A stretch of 47,985 nt of DNA from an uncultured Oscillospiraceae bacterium (GCA_900552845.1 USBC01000001.1:1-47985); one strand, 5' to 3'; numbered from the stretch's first letter, positions 32,820-42,440 are shown. Translations and numbers: made by a program. The notes: generated by a model from the sequence alone, not told the origin.

Positions 32820-35800
32820 TTACAGCTCCACCTTCACTGCTTTTCCCAGGTGGAACGAGTAAAGGATCGCCTCTGCCACCGGCAGCCCCAACTGCCGCCG
32901 CACCATTGCGGCATACAGCCTGAGCTGCAAAGCGTAACGCTCCGGCAGTTCCTCCGGCTCCTTGATGCGATCGGTCTTGTAGTCCAGCAGTACGGCATGG
33001 TCGCCCTCTATCAGCACGGCGTCCACGGCACCCATCACCAGAGTGGCAGCAGGCACCGTCAGCGTTTCGTCGATTGCCGCCAGTTCCTCCGGCGTAAATT
33101 CCTGCAAAAAGCGCATCTCACGGTAAATGCGGTCAGCGCGCAGCATTCGTTCTCCCAGCGGAGAGTCGATCAGCTTTTTAAGCGTATCCGGCTCCACCAG
33201 ATCGCCGTCCTCCCGGTAAAGATACCCCTCTGTCACCAGTCGGGCAAGCTCACCCTTCGGGTCGTCCCGCAGCGCTGCAAGGTCGGCAAACTGCATGGCA
33301 CGGTGGGCGGCATTGCCCCGCTCCGTCGCCGTTGCCTCCTGCCGGGTCAGGCACTTGGGTCTGCGCCGCAGCAGATATCTTCCTCTTGCAGCACGCTCCG
33401 CCAGTTCACTCACTGCTACCCGTCGGGGCGTCACTGTGTCGGCACGGTAGGGATACTCATACGCCAATGCCGCAGTCAGCTTCTCCAGCTTTTCCTGCTC
33501 CGGCGCAGGCAAAGCCTTCTCCGTCTCATCATGCTGCATGGCAATTGCGTCCTCCTGCTGTTCCCACGGTGTTAAAAGCCGGAGGTCCAGTTCCTCCTCG
33601 CAGCACACCGCACCGCGCAGCCAGTCCCAACTGCTTGTCGCAGCGCAGGCACTCCAGCCGTAGTGCTCCGTTTCAGAGGCGTCGCTCTTTTCCATGCCCT
33701 GCGCCGCCTTACTGCCGGAAGCCACCAGATATAGCTTTTCTCTGGCACGGGTCAGCGCCACATACAAAACCCGCATCTCCTCCTGCAGCCGCAGCTTTTG
33801 GTTTTTGATTTGAACCGCCGTCAATGGCAGCGTTTTATGCTGGCGCATGGTATAGTTGTCCCGCAGCTTGCAGGCAAATCCCAGTTCGCGGTCCATGGCA
33901 ATATCGGTGCTCTCTCTCCCACGGCTGAAGCGCTCCCCGCAGCCCACTAAAAATACCACAGGGAATTCCAGTCCTTTGCTGTGGTGAATGGTCAGAACGC
34001 TGACTGCGTCTCCCTGCGCAGGGGCAGCGCTTTGCAGATGCAGTCCCCGATCCGCCATGCGGCGCAGGTATTCGGCAAAATCGCTTTCTCCCCGTCCCTC
34101 CGCCTCATGCTCGGCGGCGTGCATCTGTAAAAGACGCAGGTTGGCGACTGCCGCCTCGCCCTCCGGCAGCACACGGCACTTATCGGCAAATCCGGTCACC
34201 TCACAAATCTCCCGGATCATATCGGCAGCGGACAGCTCCTGCAGCCTGCCGCGTAACAGCGCATAGTCCCTTAGGAAGTCCCCGAATTTTGCATTCTCAG
34301 GTGTTTTTTCCAGCAGGTTGCGGTACAGTCGCTCCCGCCGTCCGGCTTGACGCAGCACCGCCAGATCATCACTGGTAAAGCCATACATCGGGCTGGTCAG
34401 TACCTCGGCAAGCTCCATATCCAGCATCGGGTTTGCCAGCACCGCCAGATAGGAAAGGACGATCTTTACCTCTCTTGTCTCCAGCAGGTTCTCATTCTTG
34501 GTGCTGCGCGCCCCAACGCCCCGTTCCAGCAGGGCATCTATGTAGATCTGATCGCGGTTTTTGGCGTTCCGCATCAGAATACAAATATCCCCCGGTCGTA
34601 CCGGTCGGCGCGCGCCGTTCTCCTCTACCGTAAAACCCTCCCGCAGCAGCCGTACGATTTCCCGTGCCACCTCGGCAGCCTCGGCGCGGCGGTAGTCATC
34701 GGCACGGGTAGAGCTGTCTCCCGTAATGACCATCGCCGTCACCGGTCTCGGTACTCCGTAATCATACGGCAGAGAAGCCACCAGCTCGTCCTCCGGCAGG
34801 TATTCCATGCCGGCAGCAGCCTGTGTCATAATCTGCCGGAACAACCGGTTGATAAAGCCTGTGATCTCCCGGCGGGTGCGGAAGTTGGCGTTCAGCGCTA
34901 TCTTGGCAGGAAACACCTTGTCGTCCACAGGAAAATAATCGGCACGCTTTTCCAAAAAGTTTTCGGGGCATGCCTCACGGAAGCTGTAAATGCTCTGCTT
35001 GACATCGCCCACCATAAAGCGGCTCGCCCCGCCTGCCGTCAGCGCTCTGAAAACCTGCTCCTGCAAAAAGCTGGTGTCCTGATATTCGTCCAGCATGATC
35101 TCGGTATAGCGGCTTCCCAGCGTCTTTGCCAATGCCGTCGGCGTTCCGTCCGGCTGTACCAGCAGCGCCAGGGTATAGTGCTCCAGATCGCTGTAATCCA
35201 GTCGTCTGCGCTCCCGCTTGGCAGCAATATAGCGGGTGTCAAATTCCAGCATCAACTCCCGCAGCCGTTCCATCAGCGGCGAAAGCGCCGTCTGGTCGGC
35301 ACGGTACTGCGCTGCGTCCATCAGGTAAATATCGGTTTTCAACTCCCGTACCATAACCACCGCCGACCGGCGCAGCTGCCGGATCTTTTCCTTGGCTGCA
35401 AGGTCGATCCACTTTTTACGGGGGAAATCCGGAAAGCTCGCCTGCAAAATCCGCTCGGTCTGGGTATCCCAGTCGTCCTCCGAAACGCTTTGCATCAGGC
35501 GCTGCAGCATGGCAAGGTCGTCCCGCAGCAGCGTGCCGATGATATCCCGCAGCAGCTCGTCCTCGCTTCCTGCCAGAAGCGTCCGGCATTCCCCGATGAG
35601 ATTGACGGCATGCTGCAGGGTCTCAGAGGCGGAAAGCCGCAGCATGTCGCACCACGCCGTTTCCTCCAGCGGCGTTTCGGCGTCGGCTTTAATGTGCTCC
35701 TGCGCCCAGCTGCGGTAAAAGGGGTGGTTGCGCAAAAAGTCGTAAAGCTGCAAAAGCGCCTGCGTCACCCCATAGTCGCTGCGGCTGCCGGAAAACAACT

Positions 35801-36281
35801 CCATGAGCCGCATGAAGTCCGGATCGCCTTTTTCGTACTCCTCGTCCAGCAGCGCCTCCAGCACCGCCGACTGTATCAGTTCATTTTCTCCCTCCCTGCC
35901 CAGCTTCATATCGCCGGGCAGCCCCAGCTCCTGAAAATTCTCCCGGATCAGCCGGTAGCAGAAGGCATGTATCGTGCAAATTTCGGCATTGCCCAGCAAA
36001 AGGCTCTGGCGGCGCAGTGCCCTATTTTCCGGCTCCTGCTCCATCTTTTCATACAGCCTTTGGGCAATACGCTGCCGCATCTCCTCTGCAGCGGCATTGG
36101 AAAAGGTCACAATGAGCAGCCGGTCAATATCCACCGGCGCTTCCCAGTCGGTAATGAGGTTCAGCACGCGCTCGGTCAGTACGGCGGTTTTTCCGCTGCC
36201 TGCCGCCGCCGACACCAGCAGATCACCGCCCCGTGTACGGATCGCCTGGCTTTGAGGCCTTGTCCATTTTCGCTCGCTCAT
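32820..36281 (-). CDS. addA: ATP-dependent helicase/nuclease subunit A
   Basis: 1153 residues. UvrD-type helicase: Q/Walker A TRGGDLLVSAAAGSGKTAVL, the Walker B LDEYQDTSFLQ, then the GDVKQSIYSFREA and VSVLTIHHSKGLEFPVVFLVG motifs, and at the C-terminus a RecB-type nuclease (GAVDAVLIEGDHAVLLDYKTD, metal site DYKTD). AddAB resects double-strand breaks to Chi and prepares RecA loading. Start ATG overlaps the stop of addB. Confidence 0.96.
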   Translation of the reverse strand: MSERKWTRPQSQAIRTRGGDLLVSAAAGSGKTAVLTERVLNLITDWEAPVDIDRLLIVTFSNAAAEEMRQRIAQRLYEKMEQEPENRALRRQSLLLGNAEICTIHAFCYRLIRENFQELGLPGDMKLGREGENELIQSAVLEALLDEEYEKGDPDFMRLMELFSGSRSDYGVTQALLQLYDFLRNHPFYRSWAQEHIKADAETPLEETAWCDMLRLSASETLQHAVNLIGECRTLLAGSEDELLRDIIGTLLRDDLAMLQRLMQSVSEDDWDTQTERILQASFPDFPRKKWIDLAAKEKIRQLRRSAVVMVRELKTDIYLMDAAQYRADQTALSPLMERLRELMLEFDTRYIAAKRERRRLDYSDLEHYTLALLVQPDGTPTALAKTLGSRYTEIMLDEYQDTSFLQEQVFRALTAGGASRFMVGDVKQSIYSFREACPENFLEKRADYFPVDDKVFPAKIALNANFRTRREITGFINRLFRQIMTQAAAGMEYLPEDELVASLPYDYGVPRPVTAMVITGDSSTRADDYRRAEAAEVAREIVRLLREGFTVEENGARRPVRPGDICILMRNAKNRDQIYIDALLERGVGARSTKNENLLETREVKIVLSYLAVLANPMLDMELAEVLTSPMYGFTSDDLAVLRQAGRRERLYRNLLEKTPENAKFGDFLRDYALLRGRLQELSAADMIREICEVTGFADKCRVLPEGEAAVANLRLLQMHAAEHEAEGRGESDFAEYLRRMADRGLHLQSAAPAQGDAVSVLTIHHSKGLEFPVVFLVGCGERFSRGRESTDIAMDRELGFACKLRDNYTMRQHKTLPLTAVQIKNQKLRLQEEMRVLYVALTRAREKLYLVASGSKAAQGMEKSDASETEHYGWSACAATSSWDWLRGAVCCEEELDLRLLTPWEQQEDAIAMQHDETEKALPAPEQEKLEKLTAALAYEYPYRADTVTPRRVAVSELAERAARGRYLLRRRPKCLTRQEATATERGNAAHRAMQFADLAALRDDPKGELARLVTEGYLYREDGDLVEPDTLKKLIDSPLGERMLRADRIYREMRFLQEFTPEELAAIDETLTVPAATLVMGAVDAVLIEGDHAVLLDYKTDRIKEPEELPERYALQLRLYAAMVRRQLGLPVAEAILYSFHLGKAVKVEL

Positions 36282-39200
36282 TGTCCTTCCTCCTCTCCGC
36301 CCAGCTCCCTATGGCAGCCATCGGGCTTATTGTTGTTGCAAAGCCCCGCATAGGGACAGTAGCCGCAGGGGTCGTTTCCTCCGCCCCGTGCCGGTAAGGG
36401 CGCCACCTTACCGGCAAGCAGCTCGGTCCCCATTCCGGTTATATTATCGTAAACGGTCTCCCGCAGCTTTTCAAAGGCCTCGCGGCTGTAAACCCGCGAT
36501 GCCTTGGAAAGTTCGCCCTTCTGGGTCAGTGCCGCCGGGATATATACCCCCGCCAACTCCTGCTCCATGGCGCGCAGCACCGTTTCGTCCTCCAGCAGCA
36601 TGCCCTTCATGCGCAGCGCCTTGCTAATGGCTTCCTCCACCCCCTCCTCGGGGAGATCCGCAGTGGTATTTACCGCCTCCAGCCGGCTGGGGAGGTACAA
36701 TACGCCGGCAGGCTGCGGTGTGCCGAAGCGGTGTCCCTCATCGCCGCAGGCGGCGTAGAGGTAGATGAGCATCTGCATATTCAGTCCGTAGGACACCTCT
36801 TCAAATTTGAATTCCTTGGTGCCGGATTTGTAGTCGATGACCCGCAGGTAGTCGCCGTCCGTCCCGTGGTACAGGTCAACACGGTCGATGGAACCGCGCA
36901 GCAAAATCGGGGTACCGTCCTCCGCCGCAAGGCGGGGGGACGCCACCTCTCCGCCCTCCCCGACCGAGACCTCGGTAGCGGCGGTAAAGAACTCGCTCTG
37001 GGCAAATTCGGCAGCAAGGTGCCGCACAATAACTCCCAGCATCAGCCGCAGGCGGTCAAACTGGTAGCGAAATCGAGCTGTAACGGCATCAGGGTTCGGT
37101 ATCATTCGGTCAATGTACTCCCGAAGATAACGCCGAATGCCGCCGTCCAACTCGTCATCGGTAAGAGTGGACAGGCCATCGCTGCCGTAGCAGTTTACCA
37201 TCTGCTGAAAGACATAGTGAATCGCGGAACCGGATTCAAACGGGGAAAATTCGACTCGCTGGCGCGGGCGGAGCCGCAGCATTTTATCACAGAAAAAGAA
37301 ATAGGGACACTGGTAGAACCGGTCGATGGCGGTAGGAGCAAGCCGAAGCTCCCGACCCAGCAGGGCGCGGGCATTTTCGGGGGTAATGCCGGCTGCCGGA
37401 AGATCGGCGGCGGCACGGGTCAGCGCCTTGGGATAGTCCCCCTCACCCAGCCGCTCCAAAAGCGCCGACAGCAGCGCCTCCTCCTCGGGGCGGCGCCCCA
37501 GTGCGGCAGCGCAGCGGCTCTTGGCGGTCGTTCGGTTCACCACCCAAAAATCGAGCGGCATCTGTTCTGTCGGCTCCGCTGTAATGTTCAAGGGGCGAAT
37601 CGTCCGCAAAAGATAGCTTGCCGGTGCCAAAGCAGTATCCCCTGCAATGCTGCGGCGGGCATAGGTAATATAAAGCCGCTGGGCAGGGGCGGTAAGCGCC
37701 GAGTACAGCACAAACTGCTCCCGCAGGGCGCTTTCCGTTCCGATGACCGGCAGCTCGGTGCCGCGGGCATTCAATTCCTCCCTTTCGCGGGCGGAAAAAA
37801 GTCCTGCCGTTTTTCCGACAGCGGGGAACACGCCCTCATTGACGCCGAGGACGAAAACCGCACGGGGCGACTGCAGGCGCACCCGGTCGCTTTCCGCCAG
37901 AAGGACATGATCGACAGTATTGGGCACGCTGCCCAGATCAATGCGGGAAAGCGCCAGCCGGAACAGGTCGCTCCACTCCCGTGCCGAAAGAGTTTTCCCG
38001 GTGTAAAAATCGCTCATCAGGTCCAGCACATCGACAATGCAGTTCCATTGGCGGTCGATTGCTTCCCGCTCCGCCATCTCGCAGCCGGCAGTCAGGTGGG
38101 TCAATGCATCGGCGGCGGCAACATAGCGGTACACCGCCGTGGCAAAGCCGACACCGTCAGCGCTTCGCAACGCCTGCCGCAGTACCTCCAGCGGCTCCAT
38201 GACTATCCTGCGGGCAGCCTCAATTTTGGCAAGCTCTGCAGCATAGTCCTCCGCCGCAGCGTCGGATAACCCCTCCGGATTGGCAGTGAAGGAGCGCAGC
38301 CAGTCTTCCCCGCCGATATTCCACACAAAGCAGTAATTCTCCAGTTGACCCGCCTGCTGGGGATCCAGCCCCGAAGCGGCGGAGCGTGCAAGCCGCAGTA
38401 CCGCAGCGGTCTTTATGCCGCCGACTGCCGCCTCCAATGCAGTGAGGATATAAAACGGCAGCGGAGCAAGCAGGATATTCTGCTTTTCGCCGCAGAAATA
38501 GGGCAGTTGATATTCCTCCAGTACCGTTTTGGCGTTGCGGTACCGCTCCATATCCCGGCACAGTATAACGCAGTCCCGATAGCGGCAGCCCTCCTGCCGC
38601 ACCAGCCGGCTGATCTCCGCTGCGGCAAAGCGCATCTCCTCGTAGACTGTCGGCGCTTCAATGAGCCGCAGGGCGTCCCCCGTTACCGGAGCGACGGTTC
38701 CGGGATCGGTAAATGCCTGCCGCAGCGCAGCAAGATCGGGGCTGTTTTTGTGGCGTTCATCGCCGGTTAGGAAAAGCGGCTCCTCGCATGCGCACCTGTG
38801 CGCCCCCGCATACGCGCGCAGGCGCAGGAGGAATTTTTTTTGATAAAGGAAGATGTCCTCACCGGGGTCGAGAGAGGGGCAGGTCATCGAGAGGGTGAGC
38901 TGCGAAGCGGAGAGAAGCATCTGCTCCAAAAGGGCGCGCTCACTGACCGAAAAATAGTCGAAGCTGTCAACCCAGATATGTTTGCCAGCGAACCAGTCCT
39001 TTTCGGCGGCACGCTGCAGGGCGAGGGTCAGCTCGTCCAACGGGTCGTGAAAGCGCTGTTCCACCAGCGCAGCAAACGCCTCATAGATAAGGGACATATC
39101 CCGCAGCTTTTCGCCCAAAGCGCCGACGGTCTGCTCTGCCAGCTCCGCTACGCCCTGCGGCGTGATACCGGCACGCTTGAAATCCGCCACAGTTTGCAGC

Positions 39201-39556
39201 ATATCGCTCAAAAAGCCGGTATAACCTGCCTGACGACGGTAAATACCGAGCTGTTCCTGTACCTCATCAATGGCTTCCCGCATCAAAAGGGCACGGCTGA
39301 CCTCATCAAGGGGGCGGCTGGTCAGACCGCCGCACTCCCGAAAGATATTTTCCGCAAGCCGCGGAAAGCTGAGCAGTGTGATATACTGCTGTTCCTCGCC
39401 GGTAAACAGGGCGCTGACACGGCGCTCCATCTCAAAGGAGGCATGCTCCGGCACCAACAGCAGGACGCTCTGCTGCCGTGCGGCGGCTTCTCTTATCTGG
39501 CGCAGCACCTCGGTGGTTTTTCCGGCACCGGCTTCGCCTAAAATCATTCGCAGCAT
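36278..39556 (-). CDS. addB: ATP-dependent helicase/nuclease subunit B
   Basis: 1092 residues from ATG at 39556 (MLRMILGEAGAGKTTEVL, with AAAGGAG). Walker A GEAGAGKTT remains, and the nuclease domain contains VIDYKSGTKEF. The four Cys of the AddB [4Fe-4S] cluster are in YQCPYFFFC (first) and in DPCGYCPYAGLC with the C-terminal CHRELG. The iron-sulfur cluster holds the nuclease fold together. A much longer open frame above the ATG passes through the GC-rich cloverleaf and is rejected. Confidence 0.94.
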   Translation of the reverse strand: MLRMILGEAGAGKTTEVLRQIREAAARQQSVLLLVPEHASFEMERRVSALFTGEEQQYITLLSFPRLAENIFRECGGLTSRPLDEVSRALLMREAIDEVQEQLGIYRRQAGYTGFLSDMLQTVADFKRAGITPQGVAELAEQTVGALGEKLRDMSLIYEAFAALVEQRFHDPLDELTLALQRAAEKDWFAGKHIWVDSFDYFSVSERALLEQMLLSASQLTLSMTCPSLDPGEDIFLYQKKFLLRLRAYAGAHRCACEEPLFLTGDERHKNSPDLAALRQAFTDPGTVAPVTGDALRLIEAPTVYEEMRFAAAEISRLVRQEGCRYRDCVILCRDMERYRNAKTVLEEYQLPYFCGEKQNILLAPLPFYILTALEAAVGGIKTAAVLRLARSAASGLDPQQAGQLENYCFVWNIGGEDWLRSFTANPEGLSDAAAEDYAAELAKIEAARRIVMEPLEVLRQALRSADGVGFATAVYRYVAAADALTHLTAGCEMAEREAIDRQWNCIVDVLDLMSDFYTGKTLSAREWSDLFRLALSRIDLGSVPNTVDHVLLAESDRVRLQSPRAVFVLGVNEGVFPAVGKTAGLFSAREREELNARGTELPVIGTESALREQFVLYSALTAPAQRLYITYARRSIAGDTALAPASYLLRTIRPLNITAEPTEQMPLDFWVVNRTTAKSRCAAALGRRPEEEALLSALLERLGEGDYPKALTRAAADLPAAGITPENARALLGRELRLAPTAIDRFYQCPYFFFCDKMLRLRPRQRVEFSPFESGSAIHYVFQQMVNCYGSDGLSTLTDDELDGGIRRYLREYIDRMIPNPDAVTARFRYQFDRLRLMLGVIVRHLAAEFAQSEFFTAATEVSVGEGGEVASPRLAAEDGTPILLRGSIDRVDLYHGTDGDYLRVIDYKSGTKEFKFEEVSYGLNMQMLIYLYAACGDEGHRFGTPQPAGVLYLPSRLEAVNTTADLPEEGVEEAISKALRMKGMLLEDETVLRAMEQELAGVYIPAALTQKGELSKASRVYSREAFEKLRETVYDNITGMGTELLAGKVAPLPARGGGNDPCGYCPYAGLCNNNKPDGCHRELGGEEEGQ

Positions 39557-39622
39557 AGGAAAACTCCTTTCAGGGGTGGTTCGATGGAGAGAGCTAAGGG
39601 AACACTGGAAGGAACCGGAAAG

Positions 39623-39711
39623 ACCGCCCGCAGGGCGCGCCGCCGCAGGCGGCGCAGAGGGCGGCAAAGCCGCCCCAAGCGCCCCGCAGGGGCGCTTGCC
39701 CTGCGGGCGGT
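39623..39711. repeat. Perfect 89-base cloverleaf of nested inverted repeats upstream of addB
   Basis: A closing stem of 14 bp (39623-39636 with 39698-39711) encloses three perfect hairpins: GCGCCGCC / GGCGGCGC (39637-39655, loop GCA), GGGCGGC / GCCGCCC (39659-39675, loop AAA), and AAGCGCCCC / GGGGCGCTT (39677-39697, loop GCA). That is 38 paired positions with no mismatch. As RNA it would be a four-way cloverleaf; as DNA it could form a cruciform. It lies 67 bases before the addB start, probably in its leader. Confidence 0.85.
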
Positions 39712-39871
39712 GGGGTAAAAAGCTATGCGCCCCTTGACCGTTCCTGTGAATAATACAATTCTTAAATTTAATTGTAGCACACAATTTGCCGCAGGTACAG
39801 CCTTTGGAAAAGAAAAAACGAACAAATTTTCTTTTTTGTGATATTTCAGCCATTTTTCTGTCATTTTCTGC
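39712..39871 (-). other. AT-rich region upstream of addB, candidate promoter
   Basis: Between the spo0A terminator and the cloverleaf. A TACAAT (minus strand, 39771-39776) has only a poor -35 (TGTACC at 39794-39799), and TATTAT (39750-39755) is another weak -10. ACAATT / AATTGT (39755-39775) is an inverted repeat. I see no gene here. Confidence 0.35.
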
Positions 39872-39917
39872 GCAAAACGCCGCCTGCATACCCAAAGGTG
39901 ATGGGAAGCAGGCGGCG
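39872..39917 (-). terminator. Terminator of spo0A
   Basis: CGCCGCCTGC and GCAGGCGGCG (39878-39887 / 39908-39917) followed on the minus strand by GTTTTGC. Confidence 0.85.
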
Positions 39918-39940
39918 GGCTTTTGGTTCGGAGAAAAGTA

Positions 39941-40723
39941 TTATGCAAGAGAGAAATTGACGCCCTTGTAGCGCAGGCGGATCTTATCTGCAATCATGGC
40001 AATGAACTCCGAATTGGTCGGTTTTCCGCGAAGATTGTGAATGGTGTATCCGAAGTAGGAATTCAGAATATCCACATCACCGCGGTCCCATGCGACCTCG
40101 ATTGCATGGCGAATGGCTCGTTCCACACGGGAGGCGGTCGTTTCATTCTTTTTGGCGATCGCCGGATACAGCTCCTTCGTCACTCCGTTAATGATCTCCG
40201 GCTGGCGTACCGTCATAATGATTCCGTCGCGGATATACTGATAGCCCTTGATATGTGCCGGTATTCCGATTTGAAGGATCATCTCGGTGACCACCGTTTC
40301 AAGATCCACCGGCTGATCAGCCGGACGGGATACCACTCCGGTCCGACTTTGACCGTACATCATTTCTACACGGTCGGCAAGGACGTCGGGATCAAAGGGC
40401 TTGACAAAGTGATAAACGGCACCGGCACGGATCAGCTGCCCCGAAAGTCCGGTGCTGTCCACGCTGCTCATGGTGAAGATCGCCGGTCGGAGCCCGCACT
40501 CCCCGCGGGCTACTGCCGTCAGCACGCCAAGGGCGTCCAGACTGCTTAAAAAGGCTTCCATCAGCACCACGCGGGGCTTATATTCCCGAATCAGCTCCAA
40601 CAGCTGTCTGCCGTCCTTGCGGCATGCCAGCACCTCAAAACCCTTTTCCTCCAACGCTTTCTTGCAGCTATTGCAGAATTCGCCGGCATCATCGGCAATC
40701 AACAAATAATTTCGGTTATTCAT
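39941..40723 (-). CDS. spo0A: Spo0A, sporulation master regulator, with Glu at the phospho-acceptor site
   Basis: 260 residues. The receiver keeps the acidic pair (IADD, 11-12) and the Lys (VKPFD), but the residue expected to be Asp56 is Glu56 (VVLMEAFLSSLDAL), and the usual Thr is replaced in FTMSSV. The C-terminal DNA-binding domain is intact and closely follows the Bacillus sequence: IPAHIKGYQYIRDGI, ASRVERAIRHAIEVAW (recognition helix) and KPTNSEFIAMIADKIRL. It should bind 0A boxes (TGTCGAA) but may not be phosphorylated in the normal way. spoIVB is not next to it. Confidence 0.95.
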   Translation of the reverse strand: MNNRNYLLIADDAGEFCNSCKKALEEKGFEVLACRKDGRQLLELIREYKPRVVLMEAFLSSLDALGVLTAVARGECGLRPAIFTMSSVDSTGLSGQLIRAGAVYHFVKPFDPDVLADRVEMMYGQSRTGVVSRPADQPVDLETVVTEMILQIGIPAHIKGYQYIRDGIIMTVRQPEIINGVTKELYPAIAKKNETTASRVERAIRHAIEVAWDRGDVDILNSYFGYTIHNLRGKPTNSEFIAMIADKIRLRYKGVNFSLA

Positions 40724-40759
40724 CTTACTCCTCCTCTTTTCTTGTTCTTCGTTGTTTTG

Positions 40760-40790
40760 ATATTACCATATATTGTAAAAGAATTCAACA
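40760..40790 (-). promoter_or_regulatory. Promoter of spo0A with possible 0A-like box
   Basis: TTGAAT at 40783-40788, 17 bases, TAATAT at 40760-40765. The overlapping TGTTGAA (40784-40790, minus strand) is one base away from the 0A box TGTCGAA, so self-regulation is possible. Confidence 0.55.
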
Positions 40791-40959
40791 CATATTTCTC
40801 ATTTTTTTGAAAATTTTATCGCCATGTTTTACCAATTTTAGATGTGTTGCGCCAATTACTGCACCGTTTTTGCATCATTTCAGGGAGGTTTGTGATGAAT
40901 TATTATAAAAACGGGATATTATTCCATTTTCGGCCGAATCAATGCCTGCTCCTCGGGAA

Positions 40960-41271
40960 TCAAGTGTATCTTGCCACATATTCCGCCGGTGGCGGGATCG
41001 TTTCCGCACGGCGGTAGACCGATCCGTCGCGGGTGCGCTCCAGCAGGCAGGTATCATACAGCGCCCGCCGCAGTGTAGCCGGGTCACGAAAGGTCGTCCA
41101 GTTATTCAGCAGGTCATTGATCTCACCTTCGGTATATTGTCTGCCCGTTTCCATCTTTTGGGACAGATAGTAGAGGGCAAGCAGCTTCTTTTTTCGTTTG
41201 ACGGGCAGCGCTGTCAATTGCCCCTTTTCGTTCAAAAAGGGCTTCAGCTCCGGAATATCACAATTTGGCAC
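40960..41271 (-). CDS. DUF2087 domain protein
   Basis: 103 residues from a GTG (AGGAGG nine bases upstream). The body is the DUF2087 pattern: KRKKKLLALYYLSQKMETGR, YTEGEINDLLNNWTTFRDPA, LRRALYDTCLLERTRDGSVY, often a C-terminal domain of small regulators and alone here. It resembles winged-helix proteins; what it binds is unknown. Own promoter; it lies upstream of spo0A on the same strand, with spo0A having its own promoter. Confidence 0.85.
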   Translation of the reverse strand: MPNCDIPELKPFLNEKGQLTALPVKRKKKLLALYYLSQKMETGRQYTEGEINDLLNNWTTFRDPATLRRALYDTCLLERTRDGSVYRRAETIPPPAEYVARYT

Positions 41272-41294
41272 GGGATATCGCCTCCTTTTGATAA

Positions 41295-41323
41295 ATTATA
41301 GCACGGTTCGATGGATATTCCAA
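41295..41323 (-). promoter_or_regulatory. Promoter of the DUF2087 gene
   Basis: TTGGAA at 41318-41323, 17 bases, TATAAT at 41295-41300. Confidence 0.7.
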
Positions 41324-41344
41324 CATGAAGACATAGGCTTTTCG

Positions 41345-41373
41345 TAGACAATCCCCTGCTTTTTGCGTATAAT
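41345..41373 (+). promoter_or_regulatory. Promoter of the asparaginase gene
   Basis: TAGACA at 41345-41350, 17 bases, TATAAT at 41368-41373. Confidence 0.7.
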
Positions 41374-41408
41374 AGGAGACAGTTATGCTAAGGAAATGAG
41401 GTCTTGCC

Positions 41409-42416
41409 ATGAAAAAAATACTGATGCTGGGTACCGGCGGCACCATTGCCTCTGAGATCACCGAAAACGGACTTTCCCCACAGCTGACCACCGAACAGAT
41501 CCTGCACTACTGCCCCGATATTTCCGGCTTTTGCCGAGTGGACTGCCGGCAGCTTTGCAATTTGGACAGCACCAACATTGCACCGGAGCACTGGCAGCAG
41601 ATGGCAAACGCCATACGGGAGAACTACGACCGCTATGACGGCTTTGTGCTGACCCACGGCACCGATACCATGGCATATACTGCCGCTGCGCTCAGCTATC
41701 TGATCCAATACAGCAAAAAGCCCATTGTGCTGACCGGCAGCCAAAAGCCCATCAATCTGGAGATCACCGACAGCAAGACCAATCTGGTAGACGCCTTCCA
41801 CTATGCCGCCAGCGAGGACGCCCATGGCGTCTCCATTGTCTTTAACGGGCGGGTCATTCTGGGAACCCGTGCCCGCAAAACCCATTCCAAAAGCTTTCAG
41901 GCTTTTTCCAGCATCAATTATCCGGAGCTGGCAGTCATTCAGGACGGGCGGCTGCTCTCCTATATCACACAGGAATACCGCAAGCAGCCGGTTTTCGGTT
42001 CACGGCTGGATCCTGCCGTTGGGCTGATCAAACTGGTCCCCGGTTTGGAGGCGGACTTTCTTGCTTTTATGCTGGAGCGGAAGGACGGCGTAGTGATTGA
42101 GAGCTTCGGCGTAGGCGGGATTCCCTCCGCCGGCAGGCACAGCTATTATGAGGTCATCGGTGATGCGATGGCAAAGGGCAAAACGGTGGTGATGACCACA
42201 CAGGTGCCCAATGAGGGAAGCGACCTGCTGCTGTACCATGTGGGCAACCGGCTGAAAACCAATGTTGATGTGCTGGAGGCCTATGACATGACGACCGAAG
42301 CCGCTGTGACCAAGCTGATGTGGATATTGGGGCAGACCCGCGAACGGCGGGAGATTGAGCGGCTGTTCTACCGTCCGGTAAGCCATGATATTCTGATGAC
42401 AGCGGGAGAAAAATAA
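41409..42416 (+). CDS. ansA: Type I L-asparaginase
   Basis: 335 residues. Active-site blocks MLGTGGTIASE (first Thr), VLTHGTDTMAYTAAALSYL (second Thr with Asp and downstream Lys in SKTNLVDAF), and PIVLTGSQKPI. No signal peptide, so cytoplasmic. It hydrolyses asparagine to aspartate and ammonia. ATG with a weak TGAGG upstream. Monocistronic, convergent with mgtE. Confidence 0.94.
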   Translation: MKKILMLGTGGTIASEITENGLSPQLTTEQILHYCPDISGFCRVDCRQLCNLDSTNIAPEHWQQMANAIRENYDRYDGFVLTHGTDTMAYTAAALSYLIQYSKKPIVLTGSQKPINLEITDSKTNLVDAFHYAASEDAHGVSIVFNGRVILGTRARKTHSKSFQAFSSINYPELAVIQDGRLLSYITQEYRKQPVFGSRLDPAVGLIKLVPGLEADFLAFMLERKDGVVIESFGVGGIPSAGRHSYYEVIGDAMAKGKTVVMTTQVPNEGSDLLLYHVGNRLKTNVDVLEAYDMTTEAAVTKLMWILGQTRERREIERLFYRPVSHDILMTAGEK

Positions 42417-42440
42417 TACTCTCCCCCCTATAAGCAATGC

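Noticed and set aside
34347..36353. Long plus-strand open frame opposite addA
   Set aside because: Antisense of a clear helicase gene with low-complexity His/Gln/Arg content.
36743..36757. CGCCGCAGGCGGCG palindrome in addB
   Set aside because: It resembles one arm of the cloverleaf but is inside coding sequence and is explained by Ala/Cys/Gly codons there.
40895..41017. 40-codon plus-strand frame with a perfect AGGGAGG site
   Set aside because: The ribosome site is good, but most of it is antisense to the DUF2087 gene, and the peptide has no family features; it could be revisited with ribosome profiling.
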